Assembly: GCA_003665825.1 (NCBI GenBank)
Contig: QPFY01000014.1
Span: forward strand, 558,001 to 622,000
From: Microbotryum silenes-acaulis
Lineage: Eukaryota; Basidiomycota; Microbotryomycetes; Microbotryales; Microbotryaceae
Reading direction: 5' to 3'
DNA: 64,000 nucleotides
The notes under the pieces were generated by a model, which was given only the letters and a program-made list of their open reading frames with translations, did no database searches and had not been told where the DNA came from. The position numbers were made by a program, and so were the translations under genes. Shown here one piece after another: positions 1-10,229 of the stretch. Numbering within the stretch: position 1 is the first letter of the stretch; each line of letters begins with the position of its first letter.

Positions 1-2037
1 GCGGCGGGTGAGCGGCTGCGATCCGCTCTGCCCGCCCGCTTCGTCCGCTCTCTTCAAAAGACTGCGAAGTACACGCCGGACGAAAGCTCGAGTGCGCATT
101 CATCGCTCGGGAGTGTTCGGCAAGTGACCTCTACAAAGGACCAGGTCATCGCCCACCCCACCTGTTCTGGTTCCGCAAATGATCTGACTGTACTTTTGCT
201 CACTTGTCCGTCATCTCCTACGTTGCTGCTGCTGCTTTCAACGACGTGCGCCAACGCGCTCCATCCATGTGGATGACCTACGCCTACTCTGGTCCTACGA
301 TGTTGCTCCCGCTACGACCTCAGGACGATCCCCGGAGACTTGGAAAAGTACACCTTCCTGGCCAGTCTCAAGTCGCGGAATGAGAACGTCTTTTACGCGC
401 TTGTCGGATCCCACATGAAGGAGCTCTGCGTAGGTTCTTTGCACCCTTTTCGATGTTGCACAAGGAAGCAGCGTACTGATCCAACGGGCAATTCCTGCGA
501 CCTACAGCCCTTGATCTACACCCCCGTCATTGGTGAGCCTCTGGACTCCCCGGGTTCACCGAAAGCAAATAAAAGGGTTTACTGACCATGATACCCGGTG
601 GCAGGCCTCGCATGCCAGAACTTTTCCCTGATCCACCCTCCCCCCGACACCAACACTAAGCCCGCTCGCGCGCTGTACCTCTCAGCGCCGGACTTACCGC
701 ACCTCCCCGAGATCCTCACCAACCTCAAAACGCGGCTGCCGCACGACCAGATGGAGATTGCGGTCGTGACCGACGGTTCGCGGGTGCTGGGTCTCGGTGA
801 TTTGGGCGTCGGTGGTATGGGCATTTCAATGGGCAAGCTGTCGCTCTACGTCGCTGCCGGTGGTGTGAACCCCAAGGCGACGCTGCCGGTCGTCGTCGAC
901 TTCGGTACCGACAACGAGAAGCTGCTCGGTGACCCGCTGTACGTCGGCATGAGGCAGAGGAGGATGAGTGATGCCGACTGCGAGGCCTGGTTCGAGGTCT
1001 TCATGAAGGAAATGCACCAGACGTTCCCTAACATGGTCAGTTTTGTCTCAGATCCGCGTGGCCTGTATCTATTCGCCTCGGCTGACCCTGTGGAGTCCAC
1101 TCGCGTTCGCTCCTAGATCATTCAATTTGAAGACTTCCACACGACCCTCGCGTTCCCACTCCTGGAAAAGCACCGTGAGCGCTATCCGTGCTTCAACGAC
1201 GACATCCAGGGCACAGGATCTGTCATCCTCGCCGGTGCGATTCGCGCTTTCGCGCAAAACGGAATCCCGCTCAAGGAACAACGCATCCTCTTCTTTGGCG
1301 CGGGTTCGTCCGGCGTCGGCGTTGCCGAGACGATCAGCAAGCACTTTGAGCTCGCTGGTGGCATGACCGAGGACGAGGCCCGCAACCGTTTCTGGCTCGT
1401 CGACTCGAAAGGTTTGGTTGCCAACAACCGAGGGGACAAGCTGCCGACACACAAGCAGTACCTCGCCCGACGGGAGGAGGACGCGCCCAAGCTCAAGACG
1501 CTGCTCGAGGTCGTCAAGCACGTGCGCCCGACAGCGCTGATGGGTCTGTCGACGCTCGGTGGGGCCTTCACGCGCGAGATCCTCGAGTTCATGGCCCACA
1601 TCAACGCCAAGCCGATCGTGTTTGCGCTCTCGAACCCCGTCGCGCTCGCCGAGTGCACATACGAGGAAGCGGTCGAGGCGACGAACGGGACGGTGCTGTA
1701 CGCGTCCGGCTCGCCGTTTGACCCCGTGCAGTTCGAGGGCAAGACGTACGAGCCCGGGCAGGGCAACAACATGTACATCTTCCCCGCCGTCGGTCTCGGT
1801 GCGATCCTGGCGCAGGTCAAGACGATCCCCGAGGCCATCATCCACGCCGCCGCGAGGGCGCTCGCCGACTCGCTCAACGCCGACGAGAAGGAGCGTCGCC
1901 TGCTGTACCCCGACGTCGAGCGGATTCGGGAGGTGACCATCTTTATCGCCCTGAGGGTCATCCGTGCGGCGCAGGAGGCCGGCGTCGACCGGAACGAGAA
2001 GCTGAGGGGCATGACCGACATTGAACTCAACAACTAG
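1..2037 (+). CDS. Malic enzyme, 5'-truncated by the window edge
   Basis: Oxidative decarboxylation of malate to pyruvate with NAD(P) reduction. Clear exons are ~313/340-429, 508-532, 605-1035 and 1117-2037, with stop TAG at 2035. Joining them restores KELC-PLIYTPVIG-LACQNFSLIH, the family's substrate-loop region with its catalytic Tyr. Exon 3 carries the VVTDGSRVLGLGDLG motif, and exon 4 carries IIQFEDF, CFNDDIQGTGSV and the nucleotide-binding GAGSSGVGVAE stretch. The C-terminal end (YPDVERIREVT) is complete. The N-terminal exon is uncertain: positions 1-60 in frame 1 read AAGERLRSALPARFVRSLQ, like the family's N-terminal helix, but frame 1 closes at about 274 and one or two introns must lie between about 60 and 330. 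No peroxisomal tail is seen. NAD versus NADP use and mitochondrial location cannot be judged without the N-terminus. Confidence 0.93.
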
Positions 2038-2481
2038 TGAGTGCAGGTTATGCGCGCTGTGTGTTGTGGTGCTGGGCACTGATCGTCCGGTTTCCCTCGT
2101 GCTACCTCGCAGCATCCGAGGCTCCATGTACCAAGCCATGTTGGAACTCTAATTCACGTGACGTGTCCCCATAAAAAAGGCCGGGTTCGGCCGGTCCCGT
2201 TGCTCGTCTTTCACCATTTTGTCGGCTCGGGCTCTCTTTTATGTTTGAAGCAGTTCACCCTCTCCGTTTTTACCCTCTCTCTCGGTGTTCTTGATTGCAA
2301 CGCGAACCTTTCGACCCAACTTCTCTGCGAGCAGCTGAGGAATTGCTGAGGACTGCTGAGGAGGCCCCGACTTGCAGCAAGTCAATGCGCCCGTTCGGGC
2401 TCGGCTCTTATCCTCCCGATCGCCCGAGTCCGAACACCCCCAGCCTTCACTACCCGATTCACCTCATTGCACGATCCGAGC
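2038..2481. other. Intergenic, upstream of Nudix gene
   Basis: This stretch lies between the malic enzyme stop and the ATG at 2482, so it holds the malic enzyme 3' end and the Nudix promoter and leader. It contains pyrimidine-rich runs (about 2195-2290), as expected near fungal transcription starts. I see no coding or RNA feature. Confidence 0.5.
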
Positions 2482-3826
2482 ATGACGGTAGCCGTAGCTT
2501 CCACGAGTGCTACTATGGGACTCTCATCCGAACCGCGCAACCTCGTGCTAACGCCGACGACCGACGCCGAGATCGAGCAACGACTTGCGGCGCTCGAGGG
2601 CGTACTGCGCTCATTTGGAGCGGACCATGTCACCCAAGCCAGTGCCGAGCAGCTGAGGAGACTAGTGACGTTTCGGGCATCATTGGAAGAGATGGAGTGA
2701 GTCTGCTGGGTGGCAGGAGGTAGGAGATGGCAGATGACGTTTTGTGGTGGGCGCTGCCCCACCTGCTGGAGCTGATGCGTGCGTGAACCGCATTCACGGA
2801 CAGATTACCCAAGCAGATCCTTGCTGGCGTATTGATCTTACTACATGTTCTGCCGAATGGGACACTAGGTGTGACGGTGGGTCCTCGCTCGGCGTGGACC
2901 GTGTGGGGCTCAACTCTCCCGAAACGTCCGGGGTCTCTGATACTTCGTCTTGCAATTCCCCCTGTACAGCTCACTACAAGAAGTGCCAAGCTTCGGGCTC
3001 ACCCGGGGGACACGGCATTGCCCGGAGGCAAATACGACCCGGGTGATGCGACGATTGAAGACATTGCCGTGAGCGCTCAGTTTTCCCAACCTTGGCTCGA
3101 ACGTCGTGACTCCGGACTTGAACCACTTCAGTAACTGACTCGACACCTTACGATGGGCTATCTTTGCAGCTCAGAGAAGCAAACGAAGAGATTGGCTTGT
3201 CCCTCGCGACCCCTGCAGATCTTTTGCAACTCACGCGGCTCCCAAGTTTTGCTTCGGCCAGTTTGCTCGTCGTCGTCCCCGTCGTGTATCTGTACACACG
3301 CAAGGGACCGCTACCCGAGTGGGTCAAGAACGAGGACGAGGTCGAGCATATTTTCACACTGCCATTGCAGAGTCTCGATCCGACAAGGAGGACTTTGTTG
3401 TGCCCAGTTGAACGCGCGTCGACAAAGGCACCGCTTGATACAAATGCGCCGACCCAGCCCCACGACACGTCACATACGGATGTGAATATTACTCTCGAAT
3501 ACACTTATGTCGACATCCCGTGGTTGGACAACTGCCCGTACCGCCTCCGATCGTTCGACTCGGACGCACTCCCCTCAAAAATTTCGGGCTTGACGGCCGA
3601 CATCCTCTTGCTGCTGCTCAGGATCGCAGACGATCGAGTGGGGTCCCATCTCGTCGCACCTGGGGAGGAAGGTGGAGAAAGGGTTGGGGAGCAGGATTGG
3701 CATGCCTTTGCCCAGGGGCAAATGGAATGGGAGGACCTCGTCAAGAGAGCCATCGCCGAGCCGAGGGTCCCGAAAGCGGCGAGGATCAAGTACAGTCGGA
3801 TCGTGGCGGGGAGCACTAGTCAGTAG
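2482..3826 (+). CDS. Nudix hydrolase, CoA-diphosphatase (NUDT7/PCD1) type
   Basis: Predicted to cleave CoA or oxidised CoA to phosphopantetheine and 3',5'-ADP. Exons are 2482-2696, 2804-2876, 2970-3068 and 3170-3826. The total of 1,044 nt keeps frame and gives 347 residues. Joining exons 2-4 builds TTRSAKLRAHPGD, then ALPGGKYDPGD, then ALREANEEIGL. This is the Nudix box together with the upstream LLTxRSxxLRxHxGxxxxPGG signature typical of the CoA-pyrophosphatase branch. The metal-binding REAxEE glutamates are intact. The N-terminal 72 residues are helical and lack a targeting signal that I can recognise. The C-terminus ends TSQ, so there is no canonical PTS1 as in peroxisomal NUDT7/PCD1. Its stop overlaps the convergent 3816-4319 ORF by 11 bp. 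Family assignment is firm; exact substrate is inferred. Confidence 0.9.
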
Positions 3827-4319
3827 TATTTAGCAGGTTTAGTGGCGAGGTACATGTGCAAATCATAGACCAATCTGCAACACTCGTCTTTTGAGCCGTG
3901 GACCTACTAAAGGCATGTATCACCCTGAAAATCTGACCGTTGTACCGTACCCACGGGGCTTTGGGAGCGGCTGAGGGCATCGACTTGGGCGAGGAGGGCT
4001 TCCAGGTCGGCTCGGTAACTTTAACTTTTAGGGCAGCAAGAGGGCTGTCTGCGGCGATGGGTGGGGCGGCAATCGACTTTGATCGGGTCATGATTGTGTT
4101 TGGCGTGGCCGGAGGAGGGCTCGGGCAGGGAGGAGTGGTCTCTGAGCTGGGGGCCTCGGAGGATTTTTCAACGAGGGAGGAGACAGTTTCCTGGTTGGCA
4201 GCAGGCTGGGAGGCAGCTTGAGGGGGAAGATCAGAAGTGAAGGCAGGGGACTCGTTCGACGGTTCAGTCTGGGTCTCGTTTGACAATGGTGCAGGCTGGG
4301 CAGCCGGAGCATGCTCCAT
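3816..4319 (-). CDS. Hypothetical Pro/Ser/Thr-rich protein
   Basis: This is an open frame of 167 codons from ATG at 4319, rich in Pro, Ser, Thr, Glu and Ala with no recognised domain. The frame is open upstream to an in-frame TAG at about 4390 and begins there with a basic stretch (RPPRRTASTKKRR), so the true start may be a spliced upstream exon. Near the 3' end a second frame reads ADLEALLAQVDALSRS, a better coiled-coil candidate than the ORF's own tail, so an intron probably lies at about 4000-4020 and the last about 60 residues may be wrong. It converges on, and slightly overlaps, the Nudix gene. Coding status rests only on length and composition. Confidence 0.4.
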   Translation of the reverse strand: MEHAPAAQPAPLSNETQTEPSNESPAFTSDLPPQAASQPAANQETVSSLVEKSSEAPSSETTPPCPSPPPATPNTIMTRSKSIAAPPIAADSPLAALKVKVTEPTWKPSSPKSMPSAAPKAPWVRYNGQIFRVIHAFSRSTAQKTSVADWSMICTCTSPLNLLNTTD

Positions 4320-5582
4320 TCGACGTTTTTTGGTCGAAGCGGTCCGACGTGGAGGTCGCGGAAGCGGGCTTGAGTCCGGCGCCCTGGCAACCTAGGCCTC
4401 GACACATGGCAATCGGGGCAGTGTTGTCTGGCATGGGAGGGCTTCAAGAACATCACGGCTAGACGGGCCACATCTGTTGAAGCTCACTGGTGTCAGGATT
4501 AAGCCGGTTTTCCAATTTGCACCGTGGCTGCCAACACGACTACAAGCGAGACCTATCAAGGGAAACCGACAATGGGTCCGCAAAGTGAAATAGCGCTTCA
4601 GTCGCCGGAGATCCCTCAAAGCTCCCAGTGATCGGAGCGCGTGGGCGAGACCTGACCAAACTTGACGAAAGCGAGTCGCAAAAGGCAAGACTGTGCAAAG
4701 CTATACACTACTCGGGCCGACTTGGCAGAAGGTGGACTCACCGGACTGATGAATCACTTGCGACTGATGGCAAGAGAAGAATTCGCGTTAGACCGAAGAA
4801 CTTCTTCGCCGACCACTGGGTCACCGAGAAGTCGCTGCGCATTAAAGCCTGACAAGTAACACTGAGGAAAGTTCACTCATATCTACAACACATGTCTCAC
4901 AGGTTCGTATGACTACAAGCGGGAGAGCGTTCGCGGACGGCGTTGGCCACTCTTAGAGACGACGTTCTCAACTTTGTCCGTCTCTGAGTTCGAGTCAGGT
5001 AGTAGCTCAGGTAGCCCCATGACCTCCGTGCTGGCCTCGGCTCTCGTGCCGACGACGCTTTTGAAGCCGATCACGGGGTCGAGACCAAAGTGCACTCCTT
5101 TTCCTGCACAACGCCACGACCGACCGACGCAAGCATTTTGTAGACGCGGCAGCCGAGGTCACCGAGGCGTCAGCGAAGCGAAGGCCAAGGCGAGCAGCGA
5201 GCGATGACTGTGAGCGCAAAGGCAAGGACTCACTTCGGAAATGATCGATTTCGTCGTTGGAGAGATGACCAGGGTGAGAACGGGTCGCGATCGTACACCC
5301 TAAATTTTGGAACCACTCTCTACGGACAGGCGCCCAGGACGGCAGCCCGCCGTAAGGAGCGAGCTGCACGGCAAGGTTGTCGGACTCGCGCAGGGGTGGA
5401 TCGATACTGGGGAAGTTCTTGTTGCATTGGAGGATATAGACCTTTCGAATGCAATGCATGTCTGTTACGGCGTGAAAGATAGATGGTCAGGTCCGCGTGC
5501 GCATCGGCGGTATCCTGCACGTACAGATACCGGTCCATTCCTCGATCTGACACATCAGGGGACCATTGGTCGGTGCGAATCG
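4320..5582. other. Gene-poor stretch with small overlapping open frames
   Basis: No convincing gene was found. Minus-strand frames at 4392-4688 and 5007-5459 are open but match no family that I know. The piece just above 4320 may be the 5' exon of the 3816-4319 gene; one frame there has a CPDCH knuckle. The minus-strand frame at 5320-5598 could be a downstream exon of the ORF at 5583-5861. Confidence 0.35.
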
Positions 5583-5861
5583 CTACAAGTCCTTCCAATC
5601 GTTACGCACTGCGGCGGAGAAGATGTTGTAGCTCAAGTTGCCTCGGACCTCTTCCCACCGCTGCTCGGAATGCTCCTCAAACGCCTTGACATGGGTGTCC
5701 AGTTCCTCCCACCTCGCTTCCGAGACGGCGTGCCAGATGACCTCACTCTCGTGGTAGTGAAAAGCCTCTTTTTGGCGACCGAGGAAGCAGTAGAACTCCG
5801 AGATCGTCTCGGGCAAGAAGCGGTTGTGCTTGTCGAGAATTACCCGCAAGGGAATGCCCAT
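5583..5861 (-). CDS. Hypothetical protein, possibly multi-exon
   Basis: The 92-codon frame from ATG at 5861 has protein-like composition: FLPETISEFYCFLGRQKEAF, then mixed acidic-aromatic helices (WHAVSEARWEELDTHVKAF, SEQRWEEVRGNL). It lacks the low complexity that marks noise ORFs here. A second minus-strand frame at 5320-5598 starts close to its end and may be the next exon. I do not recognise a family. It sits beside a low-complexity ORF and a decayed Helitron, so it could also be a gene fragment. Confidence 0.35.
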   Translation of the reverse strand: MGIPLRVILDKHNRFLPETISEFYCFLGRQKEAFHYHESEVIWHAVSEARWEELDTHVKAFEEHSEQRWEEVRGNLSYNIFSAAVRNDWKDL

Positions 5862-6053
5862 CGGTGCGGCCCAGCACTTTGGCAGATGTTGGGGAGAGGT
5901 CGAAGCCTAAGGTCGGAACCTTGGCTCGGTCGCTCGGTCGCTCGGTGCTACTGATCGGCGATGACGCGCTGAGGTGTTTCCTCGCGTCGATGACTCAAGA
6001 GTCGAGCGCTTGGGATGCAGGGGCCAAGGTGTCGGGCGGAGTGGCCCGTTCCA

Positions 6054-6078
6054 CGACGACGACGACGACGACGACGAC
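6054..6078. repeat. (ACG)n trinucleotide microsatellite
   Basis: This is an uninterrupted ACG/GAC run. It yields poly-Asp in one plus frame, poly-Thr in another, and poly-Ser or poly-Arg on the minus strand, which explains several spurious open frames here. Confidence 0.9.
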
Positions 6079-6359
6079 CACCACGCCGTCTCGACCGCCA
6101 TCTCCAGTCCAACGATTCCTTCCTCACCCTCCTCCCCGAGTCCCCATCAGGGCGCGTTCTTAGGGGCCAGAGGGCCACATCATCGCACACCCTCGTCCAC
6201 CTCGGCTCAGCGCAACGGAGGCGGAGGCGGAGGCGGAAGCGTGCACCGCTCGCCCGCTCGTCGAATTTCATCGCACGCACCACAAACTAGTGCACCGTTC
6301 CCTTTTACGACCCAACAGCATCTGGACTACAATCACCCGGCTCGGCTCGCGATCGCGGG

Positions 6360-6749
6360 ATGATGTCGGGCTATGCTCCGACCTGTAAAGCCTCTGGCTC
6401 GTCGTCATCGTCGTCGTCGTCTTCATCATCAAGCTCGCACGTGAACGCGATCGCCGGCTCGAGCTCAGCCGGCTACGACAACGACGACGGCACCTCGCAC
6501 CTGATCCCGATCAACGGCTACGTGCCCCACTCGACCTACTCGTCGACGCCGCTGTCGCCCATCATCGAGAGCTCACCGCGGATCAGCCACGGCAGCAACG
6601 GCGCAGGCGGGTTCGGGCACGGCATCGGCGCGCCCGGGCGCGGCTTGGGCAGGCTCGGGCAGGCAGTGGGCAGGCTTGGGCCAGCTTGGCCGGTTGCCAA
6701 AGGCGACCAATGGGCGTGCCGAGCGAGTCGAAAGGCGAGTGCGGTGTGA
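6360..6749 (+). CDS. Low-complexity Ser/Gly-rich ORF, possibly a truncated gene 5' end
   Basis: The 129-codon frame has an N-terminal run of 13 serines, then HLIPINGYVPHSTY and a proline-serine stretch resembling disordered N-termini of larger fungal proteins. It ends in a Gly/Leu/Arg repeat (GRGLGRLGQAVGRLG). The repeat comes from tandem GGGCAGGCTTGGGC-like units at 6630-6690. A separate upstream plus-strand frame (to 6363) with a run of eight aspartates from (ACG)n at about 6054-6078 overlaps its start. Neither has a domain. A remnant of a disrupted gene is the most economical reading. Confidence 0.3.
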   Translation: MMSGYAPTCKASGSSSSSSSSSSSSSHVNAIAGSSSAGYDNDDGTSHLIPINGYVPHSTYSSTPLSPIIESSPRISHGSNGAGGFGHGIGAPGRGLGRLGQAVGRLGPAWPVAKGDQWACRASRKASAV

Positions 6750-7389
6750 ATCACTCCCTCTTACTAGAACCAACCATTTTCGGCAACATCGCCTGTTGCT
6801 CCCTCGAAACCTAATTATATAACAAATGTCGTGCATTCTGTTATGTAGATGTAGATTTCTGCTTTCCCGCCCGCCTCCCCGGTTTGCCTCCCCTTGCCAC
6901 TTGCGCTGCCCGCCGCCGGCCCGTTTCTTCGCGGGGCCGTGTCGTGGGGAAATTCGCCCCCAAGCCCAAACCAAGCCATTCATTATATATTCACTATTTA
7001 TATCCACAAAGATCGGCACAAACGTCGTTCAGTCGGAGACTGCTCGTCGTATTCCTTGGCCGACACGAGACGCTCGACGGGCGACAATAGCGCCTGGGCC
7101 TGCTTGGGCCTCCATCTGCCTCCCTTGCTTCCATGGGCCTGCTCGAGCGCCTGCTGCTGGGCGCCCCGTTACTCGACCCTCCTCTTCGTCCCGCTCCGAT
7201 CAACAGAATCAGCTCCCCGCGCGTAATGACAACAACTCAACCGATCTGGGTATTGCGACCCGTATAAGCGGCCGCCGTACGGCTTTGTAGAACGGACAGC
7301 GTGGTCAACGCGACTTGAATAGCGGTCAGTTGCTCCGTTCAACAACATTCGTCTGCAGTAGACCCACATGCTGAACTGTGCGACCCACC

Positions 7390-8771
7390 TACACAGAAGC
7401 TGAAGCCTCCCGCGAAAATGCCCGGTCGTACAACAATGCGCTGTCGTCCACTTCGCTCGCTGCCCACTTTGACCAGACTTGACCATGCACTCAAGGACCC
7501 CACGTGTTTCGCGTATTTGGTCGTCTTTACCATCGACTCGGCGCCCTGATCCCTGTCGTCGATCAACGCCCAGCCTTTGCTCAAACATGGCTCATCGACC
7601 CGGCCGAGGCGGTCGACACTCGACTTGGACTCGACGGCGCAGACAGTCGCATACAGAGATCTACTTTGACCAAGCTCGAGTCCATGTTGTGTACCGGAAA
7701 TCGCTTTGTGAGGGAGTTTGCATCGGCCAAAGCTCGCGCAGGTTGGGATACGGCCAAAGAGACGGTCCTGCGCCTCTGCCTACCACCAGGCCGAGACCGA
7801 CGCACCCATAACCTTCCTACGTCGAGCACGGAAATGGCGATGCTTATCCGCGATTCGGATACCAACACGGGAGACCGTAGACCGCAAGATCTTTATCTCC
7901 AAAGGCACAATGATCGATGTCCTGACTTAGTCGGCCCAAGTACCAAATCGTTAGCTCGCTCCATCCGTCTGCGATGCCTCTCCGTTACCCACTACTCCTC
8001 CCCGCAGAGGAAGATAGCTTCCACCTCAACACTCCTCTTTGCGGGTTCCACCAACCTGGGCCGCCGATCTGCAAAAACTGAGAGCAGATCGACAATGGTG
8101 TCCGATTGCCGTGGTACTTGCCGGTCTCGGTCTTGATTTCGAAGGCGAAGAGGAGGACGAAGACCGCGATGATGAGGATGAAGACGGCGAGGAATGAACG
8201 TAAGTGCTTTCGGCTCTTTCTTACGTGTTCCTTTCTGCTGAGACGCAAGCACAGACTGACATAGAATGTTTGAACATCTAGCACGAAGGTCAAGGAGAAG
8301 GGGTCGAGTGGATCAACCCAAGTCTCGCATTTCCCGCATTGCACTCAGCGTCTCTCCCCCGAGTCCGTGATCGATGGAGACTTCCAAGCCGACACCGATC
8401 GACTCAACTACATCCGGTGGCATCAAGAAACCCTGCGCCTCATCACGGCCCAAGGCATCAACGGCTTGACCCTGGACCAAATTGGATGTTCGATGATTTT
8501 GGGCTCGACATTCAAGAATAGACCGCGCGACATCACGCAGCGATACCAGGATGCGATGGCGTGCGTTGTCGAACACGGACAGCCTCCGCTGTTCACCACG
8601 GTGACGTGCGACCCCGAACGGCCGGAAATCAAGGCTGCACTGGGGCCGAACGACGAAGCACGCAACCGTCCGGATATCATTGCACGAGTGTTTGAAGCCA
8701 AGTTGGACCGACTCTGCGACGACGTTTTGGGCAGTAAGCAACGGGCGGCTGTTTCGGCGATAAATGGATAA
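7390..8771 (+). mobile_element. Degenerate Helitron: N-terminal Helitron-like helicase region
   Basis: Blocks in the order of the Helitron_like_N region are readable across more than one frame. They are YNNALSSTSLAAHF (from 7429; in-frame stop at about 7474), VFRVFGRLYHRLGALIPV (from 7504), MAMLIRDSDTNTGDRRPQDL (about 7830-7890), LHPSAMPLRYPLLLP (from 7959, different frame) and QADTDRLNYIRWHQETLRL (about 8382-8440). The last is GSTFKNRPRDITQRYQDAMA followed by PPLFTTVTCDPERPEI and RPDIIARVFEAKLDRLCDDV (8500-8725). This matches the conserved fungal Helitron pattern of xxSFTGGPRY..NYQDAM..., FxTxTCNPxWPEI and RPDLVxRVF. At least one frameshift and one stop break it, and homology ends near 8730. 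The HUH-nuclease and SF1 helicase domains are absent, and I did not find TC/CTRR termini. It is a dead fragment. Confidence 0.85.
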
Positions 8772-9803
8772 TCGTTTCTTTACTATACTGTACTTCGTAC
8801 TGTTTTCTTTTACCACTGCTCAATCCAATTCTCCTGCTATTTGAATTTCATCATCCGATTAATTTAGAAGGTTCCCACTGGTAAAAGACACAATACTGGT
8901 GCAAGAAGCCTGCGCACTTAGAAAATCGTGCGTTCCAGAGACAGAGAACAGAGAACACAAAGAACATAATGAAGAGGATGTCAAGCGCTGTAGCACCAGA
9001 GAGGCGGCGGGTGGCTGGAGGAAGTCTTCCTAGGCCGTAGGTCGGAGTCTCTCCTGTCCTGTCGGTGGGTGGTTCGTGTGACGGGTAAGAGCAACGGTGT
9101 GCAGAGAGGGCTGTGCAAGCGGCGAGTAAAGAGTTATCTTGGACCTGAGGCCTGAGGAAGATATTGTCGACCGCAGAACATCTTGGGACAACAAGCGGCC
9201 TGGCAAACCCGTCGTATCCGCTAGCCGTCTCGCCCCCTGTCTGAGAGCGCGCCAATGTTCAGCACCTCCGGCCCGCCAGTTGCGCACTGCCCATCGCCTG
9301 CGGATTGATCACATTACATGCCCCTCTCGTAGTGAACCGAGTCAGATGATCATTGAGTCATCCCTCAGAGCTCGCGGGCTCTCGTCGAATTCAAAAGTGG
9401 TGCGACTGTATGCATGCGCTCGGGTCCACCCTGGACCTGAACCTGAATGCAATAGCGTCATGTTCTCATTGACCGTGACCCTCACCGGACGTATCTACGA
9501 AAATATGTCAGAGGTCCTCAGGTCTTCTTGTTCTACTTGGTTAGCCCTTTCAGGTGGATGGTGATGACCTCGGTTGAGGGGCCTGCTGCGAGCTTCATGA
9601 GTCTTTTTCTCTCCCGCCATCATCCACCCGCTCCGGGCTGACACACGCACTCGCTTACTTGAAGGACAGTCGAGGTGAGTATCGTCTCATCATGCACCCA
9701 TATTTACGCGTCCCAGCTCCTCCCACTCAAAGAGGCTCGTGCTGATCGATCCAAGCGGCTGCCGCTGCCAACCTCACCTCCTCTCCTTAGTTTGACTGGA
9801 AAA
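8772..9803. other. Intergenic, no supported gene
   Basis: Short overlapping frames only (for example minus strand 8851-9255). Immediately downstream of the Helitron block the sequence becomes AT-richer (8780-8870). No repeat, tRNA or domain is recognised. Confidence 0.4.
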
Positions 9804-10152
9804 ATGGAGCAGCCAGGCTCGCAAACCACATCCGCCTCCGCCTCCGCCTCCAAACCAAATCACGGCGAATACAAAGCGGTGCGTTATCCGGCTTCTGCAT
9901 CTCGCAATGCTTCATGGCTGGGTGATCCGCAAAAGCTCTCTCGATTATTTTACAGCTGGACTGGCGCTGGTCGCATTTATGGTCGCTGCAACTGTCCTAC
10001 GCGTGTTCGTTTTCTGGTGGTGTTACCACGACTTGGTGTACCGAACGTGCCTCGGTATTCTGATGACGGGCACGGGATTTACCATGGTCGAGGTCTTCGA
10101 CATTGGGGTGGCTTTTGACGGTGACATCAAGCAGGCCAGCGATTGGGTGTGA
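9804..10152 (+). pseudogene. Small membrane-protein gene, plus-strand duplicate (frame-broken)
   Basis: Exon 1 from ATG 9804 encodes a Ser/Ala-rich start ending GEYKA. A GTGCGT donor follows at about 9879, and a TTTTACAG acceptor ends at about 9955. Exon 2 has a long hydrophobic frame (AGLALVAFMVAATVLRVFVF, then WWCYHDLVYRTCLGILMTGT and MVEVFDIGVAFDGDI) ending at a TGA just after a GTGAGT. Joining the two exons at the canonical sites leaves the hydrophobic frame out of phase by one base. The inverted partner copy has one extra G at this donor (GCGG before GTGCG), which restores phase. So this copy appears frameshifted. I do not recognise the family. It has at least two membrane segments and may have lost 3' exons. 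Confidence 0.5.
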
Positions 10153-10156
10153 GTGA
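9823..10156 (+). repeat. Inverted repeat, left arm
   Basis: Pairs with 10224-10800 in reverse orientation. The inner 205 bp (about 9951-10156 versus 10224-10430) differ at only about three positions. The outer part (exon 1 and intron, 9823-9955 versus about 10637-10800) is also clearly homologous but more diverged, with an indel of about 65 bp near exon 1. The spacer between the arms is 67 bp (10157-10223). Confidence 0.9.
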
Positions 10157-10229
10157 CTTTGGTAGCATATGCGAAGAAAATATCAATGATCGATCTGAAA
10201 ATTAGCTTTATTGGGGCCGACAACGTCAC

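Noticed and set aside
1069..2139. 356-codon minus-strand open frame
   Set aside because: Antisense shadow of the malic enzyme gene, whose sense frame is strongly conserved.
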